Assembly: GCF_051622035.1 (NCBI RefSeq)
Contig: NC_135356.1
Coordinates: 17,721,685-17,785,684, forward strand
Origin: Arctopsyche grandis
Lineage: Eukaryota > Arthropoda > Insecta > Trichoptera > Hydropsychidae
Length of the DNA: 64,000 nucleotides
Reading direction: 5' to 3'
Within the stretch, counting starts at the first letter, position 1, and the number at the start of each line of letters is the position of its first letter. Of the stretch, positions 24,280-35,132 are shown piece by piece. The notes beneath the pieces are model-generated. The model was not told where the DNA came from, did no database searches, and was given only the letters and a program-made list of their open reading frames with translations. The translations under genes and the position numbers were made by a program.

Positions 24280-24520
24280 GTAGTAACAATAGAAGAAGTG
24301 TTGTGGTTATACGAAAATTTGACCTCGAGATTTTGTCTGATTTGAATTCAATATCGATCAATGATCACATTTTCGTGGTTTTAAAAAAAGTGTGTGTATT
24401 GTTATCAGTTACAGAAATGCTGCGACGCTACGACGTTTTTTTTTCAAAATTTTAGGTTGACCGTAATTCATAATACCTCCCCTTATACATATGTAGGTCT
24501 CATCTTTTTTATACGTCTTT
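24280..24520 (+). repeat. Dispersed repeat family F, copy
   Basis: Shares with 43800-44140 and 59880-60180 the order TAGTAACAATAGA-GAAG, TTTTGTG, a GATTTGAATTC-like phrase, GATCACATTTTCGTGG, GTGTGTATT, and TTTTCAAAATTTTAGGTTGAC. The family is unnamed to me; no ends or coding sequence are defined. Confidence 0.6.
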
Positions 24521-25684
24521 TTGGTTTTAAACTTTGTACTGAAACTTTTTGTACATAAATTACATAAGCTAGTATTTTTAAGAGCTTTTTTTTGTAATAT
24601 TTTAACCTCAACCAAAAGTATGTTTACTTTTAGTAGTTTTTTGAGTCGAACCAAAATTTAATATTTAGAAGTTGAAGCTTAATATCAAGTAATCTATAAA
24701 ATTTAATGAAGACCCGTTAATCGAAGTGGTAGTTTACTCTTGTTCACTTGTTCTTCTACTATTTTTTCAGTCTTAAATATGTTTGTTCATCTTGAATTTT
24801 TTTTGGCATTTCTTATGTTCCCCAAATACATAAACAAAGTCATGAATTGGTCACATCCGAATATTTTTTAGTGAAAATGACCCTCCCACTCCCATGTGTG
24901 TTTTAAATAGAGGTAGGACTGGAAGCGTGCCGTTCTTCGGGTTCGGATTCGGGATCCGGGCTTCAAAACCCGCCGGATCCGGATATTTAAAATTTCGAGT
25001 ATTAACGTAAAAATTCAAATTGATTTTCAGTCGATACATTGAAAATATCCAAATATGTATGTATGTGTTATTTATAGATTCTGCGTGTACATGATTCATA
25101 TAAGACCTTATTTGTTAGAGAACTTGATTTTACGACTTGTGAGTTATGAGAAAACTGCGAACAATCGAACGGATTTTGCTAATTTTGTACTGAAATTCGG
25201 CTAAATATAGAATTTCACCCATATATAGTCTACATATTTCTAGAATTTTCCCTTAGACTACTCTAGGACTTCAGAGAGTAAACATCGTTTCAACATTTCG
25301 TTAACGGTAAGTACTTTATTTGAATTATTTCTTGTAATTCTCTTAAACAAATCAGTTAATTCTTGACCGAATATAAGTATAGTTTTCATTATATTTTTCG
25401 GAAATTAAGGGACACAAAATCACATATTTGCTAAATGTGCCGATAATTTTGGTATGAGCCAAAACCACTATTTCAATTTGACTTAATACACAAATTGTTA
25501 TCATTTCTTTTAATTCGATACGTCTAGAATCTTGTGAAAGCAAAATAAACGTATTACAGGCCACCAGTATTTTTTTAAATATTATTAAATGGAAAACATT
25601 ATATTAAATTTTTTGCGAGATATTTCTTGAAATGAAGAAAAGTGGACTTATGCCACTTTCAAACATTGCGGCTAATACATATGT
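24521..25684. other. Gene-free gap before the intact hAT
   Basis: AT-rich apart from a GC-rich low-complexity patch at about 24920-24985 built of GGATCCGG/CGGGTTCGG words. Similar wording recurs near 30325-30360 (CCCGGATTCG, AAAACCCGGG) and 31140-31270. Confidence 0.35.
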
Positions 25685-26160
25685 ATGTACATCAGTGGCG
25701 TATATTGGGTGTGTGCTAGGTGTGCGGCGCACACCCGTGAAAACCAAAGACCACATAAAGTAGTATTTTAATACAAAATAATGTGTTGTTGTATAAACAG
25801 GCATTGATGTGTATGGTGTATTTACCGCGTGCGCTAAATGTATGGTGTGGTGTATGGTGTGGTGTGCAGTCTGCAGCGTGTTGTGTGATGTTAGATGTAG
25901 TTTGTGCGCCGCGACGAGAGAATACCTATGCCGTGCAGCAAATTGGTGGGTTTGGTTGGAGTGTGCAGGCGGATATTCGCTTGTATAGGTTTGTTCGCGA
26001 TATTAAGACGTACGGTGTGCTACGACTTCAGAGCACCGCGCACCGCACCGCACCGCACCGCACCACTCGGCAATTGACCGAATGCGATGCGGCACGTGGT
26101 CTCGTACTTTTTCGCACATTCGTATTTTTATGGTCATATTATTACCTCTAATAACTAATA

Positions 26161-26586
26161 ATGGCTAACAGTGTTCAAGACATTTTAACTATTCCGTTTT
26201 CAAATAGAAGTTTTGAGATAAAATTAAAAATAATTAAAGATGGGAAACCGTGTCCGTCTCTTCCAAATTTATCCAGTTTGCATAAAGAAAAAACAAAAGT
26301 TTACACTAGACATTTTTGCGTTTCAAATTATAAAAAATTCGAATGGATTACAGGCTGTGAAATTCGATCCAAACTTTTCTGCTGGCCATGTTTATTGTTC
26401 TCCAAAGATATTAATGTGTGGAACAAAGAAGGATTTGCTGATCTCAACCATTTGACAGCAGCACTGAAGAAACACGAAGGATCGCAGGCACACGTTCAAT
26501 CATTTCTTTCCATACAAATGTTTGGCAAACAACGAATCGACGTATTAATTGACAGTCAACGTAAAGCCGAAATAAGTCGACATAAT
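26161..26586 (+). CDS. hAT transposase N-terminal part (TTF-type zinc finger), interrupted
   Basis: The first 142 codons of the transposase start at the ATG of MANSVQDILTIPF and contain a TTF-type zinc finger (CVSNYKKFEWITGCEIRSKL, then FCWPCLLFSKD and a HEGSQAH region), as in ZMYM1-like hAT proteins. The frame is intact up to SRHN, where the LINE enters. Read through, it fuses to reverse-transcriptase sequence, giving a 424-codon chimeric frame to the TAA at 27433-27435. The original continuation resumes in phase at 27674. Confidence 0.9.
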
Positions 26587-26587
26587 G

Positions 26588-27668
26588 GCGTTCCCCAAGG
26601 ATCTCACATGGGACCAGTCCTATTCAATATTTTTATAAATGATATTATAAATATATTTAATGATGTTAAAGTGCTCTTATTTGCAGACGATTTAAAAATA
26701 TTTAAATGTATAAAAGACACTAACGATTGTGCTACTTTACAAACTAATTTAAACTCATTAAACGATTGGTGTTCTTTTAATAAATTATATTTAAACATTA
26801 AGAAGTGTTCTGTTGTCAGGTTCAGTAGGTCAAATAACAAAATTATTTATAATTATCATATAAATAATGAATCATTACCATCATCATCGCTAATTATAGA
26901 TCTAGGAGTTATTTTTGACGACAAATTAACTTTTAATTCTCATATAAATTTTATCACAAAAAATGCCATCAAAACACTTGGTTTCTTAATAAGAAATAGT
27001 ACTCACTTCAAAAATGTAAATACGATTAAAATTTTATACACCACTCTGGTTAGAAACCAATTAGAGTACAATTCTACCATTTGGTCTCCTTATTTAATGA
27101 AACAAATTAACATAATAGAGTCAGTGCAAATAAAGTTCACTAGATTCATCAAATTTAAATTTTTTAAAAGTCATAATCACTATGTCAGTAACGTTATTAT
27201 TTATAGGAAACTTAATTTGCTAAAATTATATGACAGAAGGAAAATTAACGATATTTCAGTTCTGTGTGGTCTTCTTAATGGCACTATTAAATGCTCTGAC
27301 TTGGTGAGTTTAGTGTGCTTCCATGTGCCGGGTAGATCAATTAGATGTAACCATCTTTTTGATATGCCCAGATTTACCACTAATTACTCATTGAACTCAG
27401 CTATGTTGAGACTGCACAGAGTTGGAAACGAATAATCCATGGTCGATTTATTCATTGTTAGTAAATATAACATGAAATCTATTTTATTTAAATATTTTTT
27501 TAATATAATGTAATTTATTTTGTAGTATATGAATGTATGTGTATTTTTCTTTTATATTTCATTTTAATTTTTTTTTCTTTTTCTTTCTCTATTTCCAACA
27601 TGTAAAATGGTCAATTTTTTCTTGACCGTAAAATAAAATAAAATAAAATAAAATAAAAAAATAAAAAA
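26588..27668 (+). mobile_element. 5'-truncated non-LTR retrotransposon (Jockey/CR1-like) inside the hAT
   Basis: The reverse-transcriptase C-terminal half begins at GVPQGSHMGPVLFNIFIND and includes the catalytic FADD motif (LLFADDLKIF), LGVIFDDKLTF and the thumb region (LYTTLVRNQLEYNSTIWSPY), ending at a stop at 27433-27435. An A-rich tail with AAAAT repeats follows at about 27628-27668. The target duplication ATAATG flanks it (26582-26587 and 27669-27674). The 5' truncation and A-rich tail show target-primed reverse transcription. Its own reading frame has no stops, so the insertion is young. Confidence 0.92.
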
Positions 27669-27673
27669 ATAAT

Positions 27674-29398
27674 GAACAAGTAATTAAAAATAGAGATGTT
27701 TTAAAACGAATTATTAACGCAATAATCTATCTAGGAAAACAAGAACTGTCCCTGCGAGGTCACGACGAGTCATGTAATTCCGTAAACAAAGGCAATTACA
27801 TTGAATATCTAAATGCTCTTCGAGAATATGATTCTGTTTTAGATACTCATTTAAATACTGCTACTACCTTTCGTGGTACTTCTCCAAGTATACAAAATGA
27901 CATAATCGAAGCAATCGCTCATGTTATTAAAGTTCATATAAAAAATGAAGTAGAGTCAGCAAGTTTTGTTGCTATTATTCTCGATGAAACTTCAGATATA
28001 ATGACAAAATCACAGCTCTCAACAGTTTTACGTTTTGTATGTAAAGGCAATGTACATGAACGGTTTATTAGTTTTACAGACGTTAGTGCTGATAAAACAT
28101 CTAATGGTCTATTCCGTCACGTGGTGAACATAGTTGAAGAATTTAAAATTCAAGACAAATTGGTTGGACAGACTTATGATGGAGCAAGTGTAATGAGTGG
28201 ACACGTAAATGGTTTGCAATCCAAAGTCCTCAATGCTTATCCTTTTGCTCTTTTTACACACTGTTATGCTCATGTATTGAATTTAGTATTGCAGCAAGGT
28301 CTTTCTGATATTAAAGAAAGTAAATCATTTTTTCAAACTTTAAATGGATTGTCTACATACTTTTCAAAATCTTCCAAAAGAGTATTCGCTTTACAGGAAT
28401 TTGTGACAAAAAGACTTCCCTCTGTAGCACCCACAAGGTGGAATTTTACATCTCGTTTAAGTAGCACAGTACAACAATACAGAAGTCAATTTACAGATTT
28501 TTTTCGACATGTTATAGAAAATTGTGAATTATGGGACACAGATACTGTTATAAAAGCACGAGGGTTTTTAGGCTTTTTAGAGGATTTTCAAACAATTAAA
28601 CTTCGTCAAATTTTTTCAAAACTGTTTGGAATAACTGATGTTTTGTATAACATTCTTCAATCTAAATCTTCGGACGTTTTATATTGTTGTAAAAAAATTA
28701 ATGATGTTTTGCAGCAACTGAAATACGAAAGGGATAATAATTTTGAAATGTTATGGAATAATTATTTAAATGAAAAAAATGATGATCATGATCGTAGGCC
28801 ACAAAGATTAAAAAATTATTCAGAAGTAGAAGATAAAACTTCATTTCGTCAATTATATTTCAAAATAGTTGATAGCATAATCGCACAAGTCGAACGTAGA
28901 TATTCTTCACTTTCCAAATTAGAATATTTCCACCTTCTTTGTAATGATAAATATGACGAATATAAAGAAAATTTTCCAAATGTTTTAATTAATAAATTAA
29001 AAGATTTTTATGGATCACTGTTTGATTATATTCGATTGAAAAACGAACTCATTGTGCTATATTCCAGCTCTGAATTTCCAGAGAAACCTGTTCATGAATT
29101 AATACAATTCATGACAAAAAATAACCTCGAATCTGGTTTTAAAGAGGTGTTTAAGCTGGGAGAATTAATATTAACGATACCAAGCAGTACAGCTTCAGCA
29201 GAACGTTCTTTTTCGGCGCTGAAAAGAATAAAAACTTGCTATAGAGGTACGCAAGGTCAAGATAGATTATGTGGCCTTAGCTTAATTTCAATAGAAAAAA
29301 AGTTATTGGTGGAATTAAAACAGAAAGACACATTCTATGCAGACGTGATTGAAAAGTTTATGTCTCAGAAACGTCGCATTGAACTTATGTATAAATAA
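27674..29398 (+). CDS. hAT transposase, central and C-terminal part
   Basis: Open from the LINE junction through 574 codons to TAA. It carries the RNase H-like catalytic core of ZMYM1-type hAT transposases: FVAIILDETSDIMTKSQ, DKLVGQTYDGASVMSG, FTHCYAHVLNLVL and APTRWNFTSRLSS. The C-terminal dimerisation domain includes LILTIPSSTASAERSFSALK. With the 142 N-terminal codons this totals 716 codons with no internal stop once the LINE is discounted, within the family's usual length. Confidence 0.93.
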   Translation, partial: EQVIKNRDVLKRIINAIIYLGKQELSLRGHDESCNSVNKGNYIEYLNALREYDSVLDTHLNTATTFRGTSPSIQNDIIEAIAHVIKVHIKNEVESASFVAIILDETSDIMTKSQLSTVLRFVCKGNVHERFISFTDVSADKTSNGLFRHVVNIVEEFKIQDKLVGQTYDGASVMSGHVNGLQSKVLNAYPFALFTHCYAHVLNLVLQQGLSDIKESKSFFQTLNGLSTYFSKSSKRVFALQEFVTKRLPSVAPTRWNFTSRLSSTVQQYRSQFTDFFRHVIENCELWDTDTVIKARGFLGFLEDFQTIKLRQIFSKLFGITDVLYNILQSKSSDVLYCCKKINDVLQQLKYERDNNFEMLWNNYLNEKNDDHDRRPQRLKNYSEVEDKTSFRQLYFKIVDSIIAQVERRYSSLSKLEYFHLLCNDKYDEYKENFPNVLINKLKDFYGSLFDYIRLKNELIVLYSSSEFPEKPVHELIQFMTKNNLESGFKEVFKLGELILTIPSSTASAERSFSALKRIKTCYRGTQGQDRLCGLSLISIEKKLLVELKQKDTFYADVIEKFMSQKRRIELMYK

Positions 29399-29526
29399 CT
29401 AATAAATTAAACATTTTTGTAATGCAAAACGAGTATTTTTTTTTAATTGCTAATTTTATACCCTACGCCCTACGGCATACACAGCACACCCGGTATTAAC
29501 ACCCACCGTCCGCCACTGATGTACAT

Positions 29527-30506
29527 ATGCTATACGTGAAGTCATTATGATTTACTGCTAATATAAAATTTGAATTAAAAATATGTATATACCAATTACA
29601 TTAATTTAATTACTCATGCAATATACCCCTGTCATATAAAATGTATGTAATTAATGTGTGTACCATATTATATTACAGCATCCAATATTAGGGTTTCTTT
29701 TAGATGTACATACATACGGACATATAGGGACAACATTAGTTTCTTCATTATTCATTTAGGATATATAATTATATCTCTGCTGAGATATAATTGTTTTAAG
29801 AATATTAATATTGACCTGTATTTATTTGTTAATTAATTTTAACTTCAGTAAACAAATAGCCTGATTAAAATATTTTATTAATTTTTATAACAAGCAATAT
29901 TTCATTCTGTTTAATTGTCGATATTTCACATTACTTTACATAAAATGCATATATTATATTTAGTTATTGAAAAATATTTTTAGAATATATCGAATAACCT
30001 ATTTTTTAGTTGAGTCTATTTTGAATATTATAATATATTACCAAAGAAGAAAAAACTACACTTTTCGCTACTAATTTCAACACACGAACCGTCATCAGTT
30101 ATTTAAAGGTAAATTATCAAATGAAATGTTTCTGAATATAAAATTAATTGAGTATACATATACTATTATATTTAGATTATTATACTAGTATATTTGTGTT
30201 TGTATTTGTTTATTTATGTTTTTATCACCTTCTATAATATTTTTCCAGAATTTTATAATGAAACAAAATAAAAAATAAATAAAATTTGAATTTAAAATCT
30301 GGAAGTTTTTGATTTTAATTTTGAACCCGGATTCGTCGGGTTTTGAAAACCCGGGTTTTCAGAAACACTAGACTAGATATTTTATATTATTTTTCATAAA
30401 AAATACATGTATTTATTTAATGCTTAATGTTTACTATTTTTCGATAGTAAACTATGTGTTCTTGTGTCTGTGTGAAATCGTACCTGTTATATCATATTTT
30501 GTTATT
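29527..30506. other. Gene-free gap
   Basis: AT-rich DNA with no recognisable exon. A short GC-rich patch at 30325-30360 resembles that at 24940. Confidence 0.35.
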
Positions 30507-30631
30507 GGGGCTGTCGATACCAACAATAGTACTTACAAACTTTTCCATATCCAGTCCCCATATAGCCACATGTGGTTGCTATGTAGGAACTGGACATGGA
30601 AAATATTGTTAGTAATATTGTCGACGACCCG
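30507..30631. mobile_element. Palindromic MITE (family M3), 125 bp
   Basis: Ends GGGGCTGTCGATACC and, inward from the right, CGGGTCGTCGACAATA. The core TTTTCCATATCCAGTCCCCA is mirrored by GGAACTGGACATGGAAAATA. It is flanked by ATT (30504-30506 and 30632-30634), as in the other two copies. Confidence 0.8.
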
Positions 30632-30698
30632 ATTCAATGATTTTAAAAAAATAGCTACCAACATATACACAGGTATTTTTTAAATATGTAGTTCTGAT

Positions 30699-31060
30699 CG
30701 GTCTACCTCACGGGACCGAAAGTGAAACGCCCGAAAACGCAAATATCGGAAGGCAAAGATCGAAAATCGAAAGATCTTAACTCGAAAGATCAAAAAAAAA
30801 AGGGAGCATGGTAAACGGTACTATGTATATATAATTATATCAATGGCATGCGGTGAAATTATCTCTCTTTCTGTCATACAGCCTTGTTTAATGAGCGCGC
30901 GCAGAATACGGGAGGAAAAGCCTGTTCCTCTTGTTCCTGTTGTATCCTGCTCGCGCAAATTAAGTGAGTATGTACGACGGGGGGAGAGACCCTTTTTTTA
31001 TCTTTCAACTTTCGACGAGCGTTTTCGGGCGTTTCACTTTCGGTCCCGTGAGGTAGACCC
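30699..31060. mobile_element. 362-bp element with 42-bp terminal repeats and 9-bp target duplication (Mutator-like)
   Basis: The left arm 30699-30740 starts CGGTCTACCTCACGGGACCG; the inverted right arm 31019-31060 matches it at 41 of 42 positions. AGTTCTGAT flanks both sides (30690-30698 and 31061-31069). A 9-bp duplication is characteristic of the Mutator superfamily. The interior has a GC-rich centre and no transposase. Confidence 0.9.
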
Positions 31061-31129
31061 AGTTCTGATATATTATTCGCCTATTAAAAATATATCTATA
31101 AGATCTTTTTTTTAGTTTGTCATGTGGCC

Positions 31130-31290
31130 GGAATTATTATTATATGATCCGGATTCCTTTTAATTTGCGGTTCCGGATTCCTGTTTCAGTTCCGGTTCCA
31201 GATTCCGGTTTTAGTTCCAGATGCCAATTCCTTTTTCAGTTCCGGATTCGAATTATTTTTCAGTTTCAGTTCCGAATTACCTTATATATA
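31130..31290 (+). repeat. Degenerate tandem array of a TTCCGGATTC-like unit
   Basis: Several irregular copies of CAGTTCCGGATTCC-type words, spaced about 12-24 bases. The biological role is unknown; probably a short minisatellite. Confidence 0.6.
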
Positions 31291-31559
31291 AAAAAAAACC
31301 ATTCGTTTTTGATTGATTTTCATTAAATATTATTTTTTTATAGTAGTTACGCCACTGCACAGGCTACTAGAATCTAATGAAATCACTAAACCGAATTAAA
31401 AATTGTAATAATGATATTTCATTTCCGTAAGAAATTATAAACTGGGACATATATGCAATAGCCTTTGTGTTTAAAAGCTACACGTAATTATTTTTTCTTT
31501 CGATTACAATAGCATTCATTAATTTATTTCGAAATTTTTCAAAAGTTTCGAATTACATA

Positions 31560-31730
31560 GTCACAATTCGAATCAGGCGGTGTGTTCAAAATGGAGGGTG
31601 CATTGACGTTAATGCGGGCGCGCGCTTAGCTGTCGTTGGTGGTGTTTGCGCGCGCCGCTACGCCCGCGGGGAATGTGTGTGCCCCGCGGCGCCCCCGGCG
31701 CCTTCGCCCCCTCGGCAAATCGTGTCCATG
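31560..31730 (+). other. GC-rich candidate 5' untranslated exon
   Basis: An abrupt CpG-rich block in AT-rich DNA ends in CATG followed by the strong donor GTAAGTAT at 31731. Its only early ATG opens a 12-codon frame that stops. It reads as a promoter/first-exon region. The nearest plus-strand gene downstream is TMEM198 (start codon 35940), with possible acceptors such as the AG at about 35879 in its leader; the link is inference. Confidence 0.45.
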
Positions 31731-32480
31731 GTAAGTATCATAAATCCCACAACCATGCCAACTCACCTACACCAAGCTGTCACTACGCAAGTGCCCCCAT
31801 CTTGTTACAATGATTGTCTCGACCCCCCCTCCCCTTTCCATTACTAGTTATATCTTCATTACTGAACATGTTCCCTCTCACCTTCCCCATCCCCATCCCC
31901 ACCGTCGTGTCCATGCTCAATTTTCACAATATGATGTATTTTCAGTGTATATATTTTGCACAAAGAAATTTCCATTGTCCTTGTTATTTTGATTGTATGA
32001 TACTAATGTTGAAGAACGTGGGTTGAATGAAGTGGGTGATATTGTCGTTACGTGACTGAACACAACCATGTTTTCGTTAGGTGCAGATTTAGGTTGATGT
32101 GGGCAAGGTCACGACATCGTCCTTCATCGCGCTCTTTCAGCAATATTGTGTCGCTTTTGTTTTTTAAACCAATTTATTGCTATAGTATTGTTTTATTAGT
32201 AAAAACAAAAGCAATGTTTTTAAAATATTTAAATTATTCTGAATATTTTTATTAATGTATTCATATGTGCTAAAAGAAAAAAGATACTTTTTGAAACATG
32301 TAGAATAAAACATATTGCCAAAATGGTTAATGAAAATTCAGTCATGTATTTATCATCATTATGATCGTACCTTCATTTTTTAATAAATGTATTTTTTCAT
32401 TTTTCTTGTTAACATTTATTCGGTCATACATATTTTGTGTGATAATTTTTGTTTTTTACAATGAATAAAATTTTATTTAT
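31731..32480. other. Gap after the GC-rich exon
   Basis: Probable intron. There is a pyrimidine-rich segment at 31820-31910. No exon is recognised. Confidence 0.3.
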
Positions 32481-33024
32481 ATATACATGCCCAGTAGTAA
32501 AGAAGAAAAAATAAAGAGATCTATGAAATTTGGATGGAATGCATTTGGACGAATGAATGTTGTTTTATATCAAAAATGCCACTTTGCCTGAAGAAAAAGA
32601 TCTTCGATCAATTTGTTTTGCCAGTGATGACGTATGGATGTGATGCCAAGTTGCTAAACAAAGTCCAATGCACTCAAAGAAGTATGAAGTACGCTGTATG
32701 CTTGGCATAACGAGGAAAGACAAGAAGCGGAATACATGGGTGAGAAATATGACAAGGGTATAGTGGATAGAGTAAAAATATTGAAATGGCAATGGGTGGG
32801 CCATATGGCTAGAAGAATGGACGAAAGGTGAACAAAAAAAAGTTTAGCACTTTGTTTGTGCCTGAGGTACCGGAGAGAATGCTAAAGGGTAAAGGGTAAG
32901 ACCGCAGGGAAGATGGGTAGACGAAATTAGGAAAATGTGTGGGGTGAGATGAATGAGAGTTGCGCAAAGCAGAGACGAGTGGAAGCGTATTGGAGAAGCC
33001 TTCATTCAGCAGTAGATGATGATG
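32481..33024 (+). pseudogene. Non-LTR retrotransposon 3' end (endonuclease-reverse transcriptase, RTE-like)
   Basis: Frame-broken but recognisable C-terminal sequence: VLPVMTYGC, then MLGITRKDKKRNTWVRN, LKWQWVGHMARRMDER, GRPQGRWVDEIRKMCG and MRVAQSRDEWKRIGEAFIQQ. It ends in a short GATGATGAT tail. The element type is abundant in insect genomes. Related fragments are at 33062 and, inverted, 58200. Confidence 0.8.
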
Positions 33025-33149
33025 ATATAATTTATATTATATTATTTAATTTATATTATAAAATGATTGATAGACATGTCCGGTAATAAAGAAGAATTAA
33101 AGAGACTTAGGATGAAGAGTATTTGGGCGAATGAACACTGTTTTTTTAA

Positions 33150-34113
33150 CCCTTTGGCTGCTACGAGGTTTTTCAATGTCCAAGCGAAAAATGCTATTTT
33201 ACCATTTGTAATTATTTTGAAAAAAAATAAATATAATATTTTTTTTTACATACTTACTTCGCCGAACACTCGTAATTTTTATAATACTTTATATACATTT
33301 TTAAGAAGCAGTCGTGGACTCGTGCTCTCTCTTTCTGTCTTGCTTTTACATGCGTGCGTGCGAAAGAGATACCTACATATATACACTAAATAAGTTTTGA
33401 CGATTGTTTTCCGAGGCTTTATTCTTTTCAATAATCTATTTTTAGATATCGATGTATCCTTACAACATGCGATATATTCGAAACAGGTAGCGGTCTCTCT
33501 CTCTTTCTTTCTTGGTTTTAATTGTGTACGTGTGAGCGAGACACACAAGGATGCGAAGTTTCTAATAATCAAATAATTTTTCAACATGTATCATAAACAT
33601 TTTGTATGCATTTCAGTTGCATTTGATTGATTGCATGAATTCGTGACGTCTCGTGACCTATATAATTGAAAGCGGATTTCTATTGTTTTTTGCCATTTAT
33701 TTTAACTCTGCAAAATGATATCGGACAGTGAAAGTGATGAAAGCGAAATAATAGCTCCTCGCCGAGGAACTCGACAAATCAGCAGCTCTACTGATTCTGA
33801 AAATGAATTTATCGATAATAATCAATTCCCAAGTAATAACTCCTTATATGACATTGACAACGAACCCGAAATTTACTTTGATGATGAACCCGAAATTGAA
33901 GAGCTTTTATTTAAAAAATTGATAAATATTTATAAAGCTTGATTGAAAAATAAATATAAATACGTATATAAAAAAAATGTTTCGTGCCACTGATGCGCTG
34001 GTGGCTCAAAGAAAGTATTGAAATACGACAATTAATGACGTCAACAACGATCGTCGTAGCAATCTTCGCCGATTTCAAAACAACGATTTATCGTTGTTGT
34101 AGCAGTCAAAGGG
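33150..34113 (+). mobile_element. piggyBac-like nonautonomous element, 964 bp
   Basis: Flanked by TTAA (33146-33149 and 34114-34117). The ends are CCCTTTGGCTGCTACGAGG and, inward from the right, CCCTTTGACTGCTACAACA. TTAA plus a CCC start is the piggyBac hallmark. It retains an open frame resembling a transposase N-terminus at 33715-33942, but the catalytic core is missing. Confidence 0.92.
33715..33942 (+). CDS. Acidic N-terminal remnant of a piggyBac transposase
   Basis: 75 codons from ATG to TGA: a Ser/Asp/Glu-rich peptide (MISDSESDESEI, STDSENEF, DDEPEIEEL). piggyBac transposases typically begin with such a disordered acidic region before the DDD catalytic domain. Here the frame stops and none of the catalytic domain follows, consistent with an internal deletion derivative. 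There is no evidence that the peptide has a host role. Confidence 0.6.
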   Translation: MISDSESDESEIIAPRRGTRQISSSTDSENEFIDNNQFPSNNSLYDIDNEPEIYFDDEPEIEELLFKKLINIYKA

Positions 34114-34450
34114 TTAAATAAAAAATGTCTGCCTGAAAAATAGATTTTTGATCAATGAAAAATGGATGTGAAACTTGGACATTGAATGCCAAAAGGTTCA
34201 ATGTCCAAGTTTCAATGTATGCTTGGCAGAACGAGGAAAAATAGGAAACAGAATTTGAGAGAGTGAAGAGATTATAATTGCAATGGACAGGTCACATAGC
34301 TAGAAGAATGGGCGAAAGGTTGACAAAGAAAAGGCTGAAATGGTACTTGAGGGAATGTTAAAGGTTGAATGGAAGATGGGGAAACGAAATTAGAAAAATG
34401 TGTGATGTGAAAATAATGAGAGTTGCGCAAAACAGATATAGTCTTATATA

Positions 34451-35132
34451 ATGCAAAAGAAAAAGTCTAATTATAGTCTTTTTTTTAATAAAATATATAA
34501 TGCAAAAGAATATTTGCTTCACATAATTTTCCAATTTTTTTTAGCTAATGACTTTTGAACTTCATATTACATCAATCGATGTATCAACTTTGCATTCAAT
34601 GTAATTTATGAACAAATGACGTCATGTAAAGAACAATACTTATGTATCAATACTTCAAATATAGATGAAAGAAACCGTCATTTTTTTCAATATTTCCCAT
34701 CTTTTAAATGTATATTGATTTTGGTCATATACATATGTACATTTGAAAAGCGCCCACGAATTAAGTAAATTCATTCATTCGTTAGAATAACACCATAGAC
34801 TTATCAGTATAAGCCTGTTGCTATCACTATGTTTATAAATCTTTTTCTCAGTACCTATATTTATCCTACTATCTATATCAAAAAGTAATTTTTTTTCAAT
34901 ATTTTTATCCACTTTACATTGTTCATTACGCGCGAAATGTTCTAATTTCCAACATTTCCATTTCCATTAGTTCACTATGCAATAATTTCATTATAACATT
35001 GTTCATAACTATCAGATTTCGCAGAATTTCATTTTTTTATCAAATAATTATTATCTTTTGTATAGAAAGGACAACATCAGTTTATTCAACGACTTATAAG
35101 TATGTTCTCTGTATTATACATATGTACATAAA
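34451..35132. other. Gene-free gap
   Basis: AT-rich, no recognisable feature. Confidence 0.35.

Larger units (their letters stand above)
25693..29518 (+). mobile_element. Recently inserted hAT element (ZMYM1-like), carrying a LINE insertion
   Basis: The left end CAGTGGCGTATATTGGGTGT and the right end, read inward, CAGTGGCGGACGGTGGGTGT are terminal inverted repeats. The 8-bp duplication ATGTACAT is perfect (25685-25692 and 29519-29526). Total length is 3826 bp, of which about 1.08 kb is a nested LINE. The 5' leader has a GCACC repeat at about 26037-26065. Transposase coding runs from 26161 to 29398, broken only by the LINE. Confidence 0.95.
33062..34450 (+). pseudogene. Second RTE-like 3' fragment, split by a piggyBac derivative
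   Basis: 33062-33149 (CCGGTAATAAAGAAGAATTAA and ATGAACACTG) and 34114-34450 (CTGCCTGAAAAATAGATTTT, then the LQWTGHIARRMGER-like region and IRVAQ-like end) align with consecutive parts of the 32481-33024 fragment. The interruption is exactly the TTAA-flanked element at 33150-34113. Many substitutions make it older than its neighbour. Confidence 0.8.

Noticed and set aside
25783..26151. Protein-coding gene upstream of the hAT transposase
   Set aside because: The frame is built from GTGTGGT and GCACC repeats in the element's leader and has no recognisable domain.
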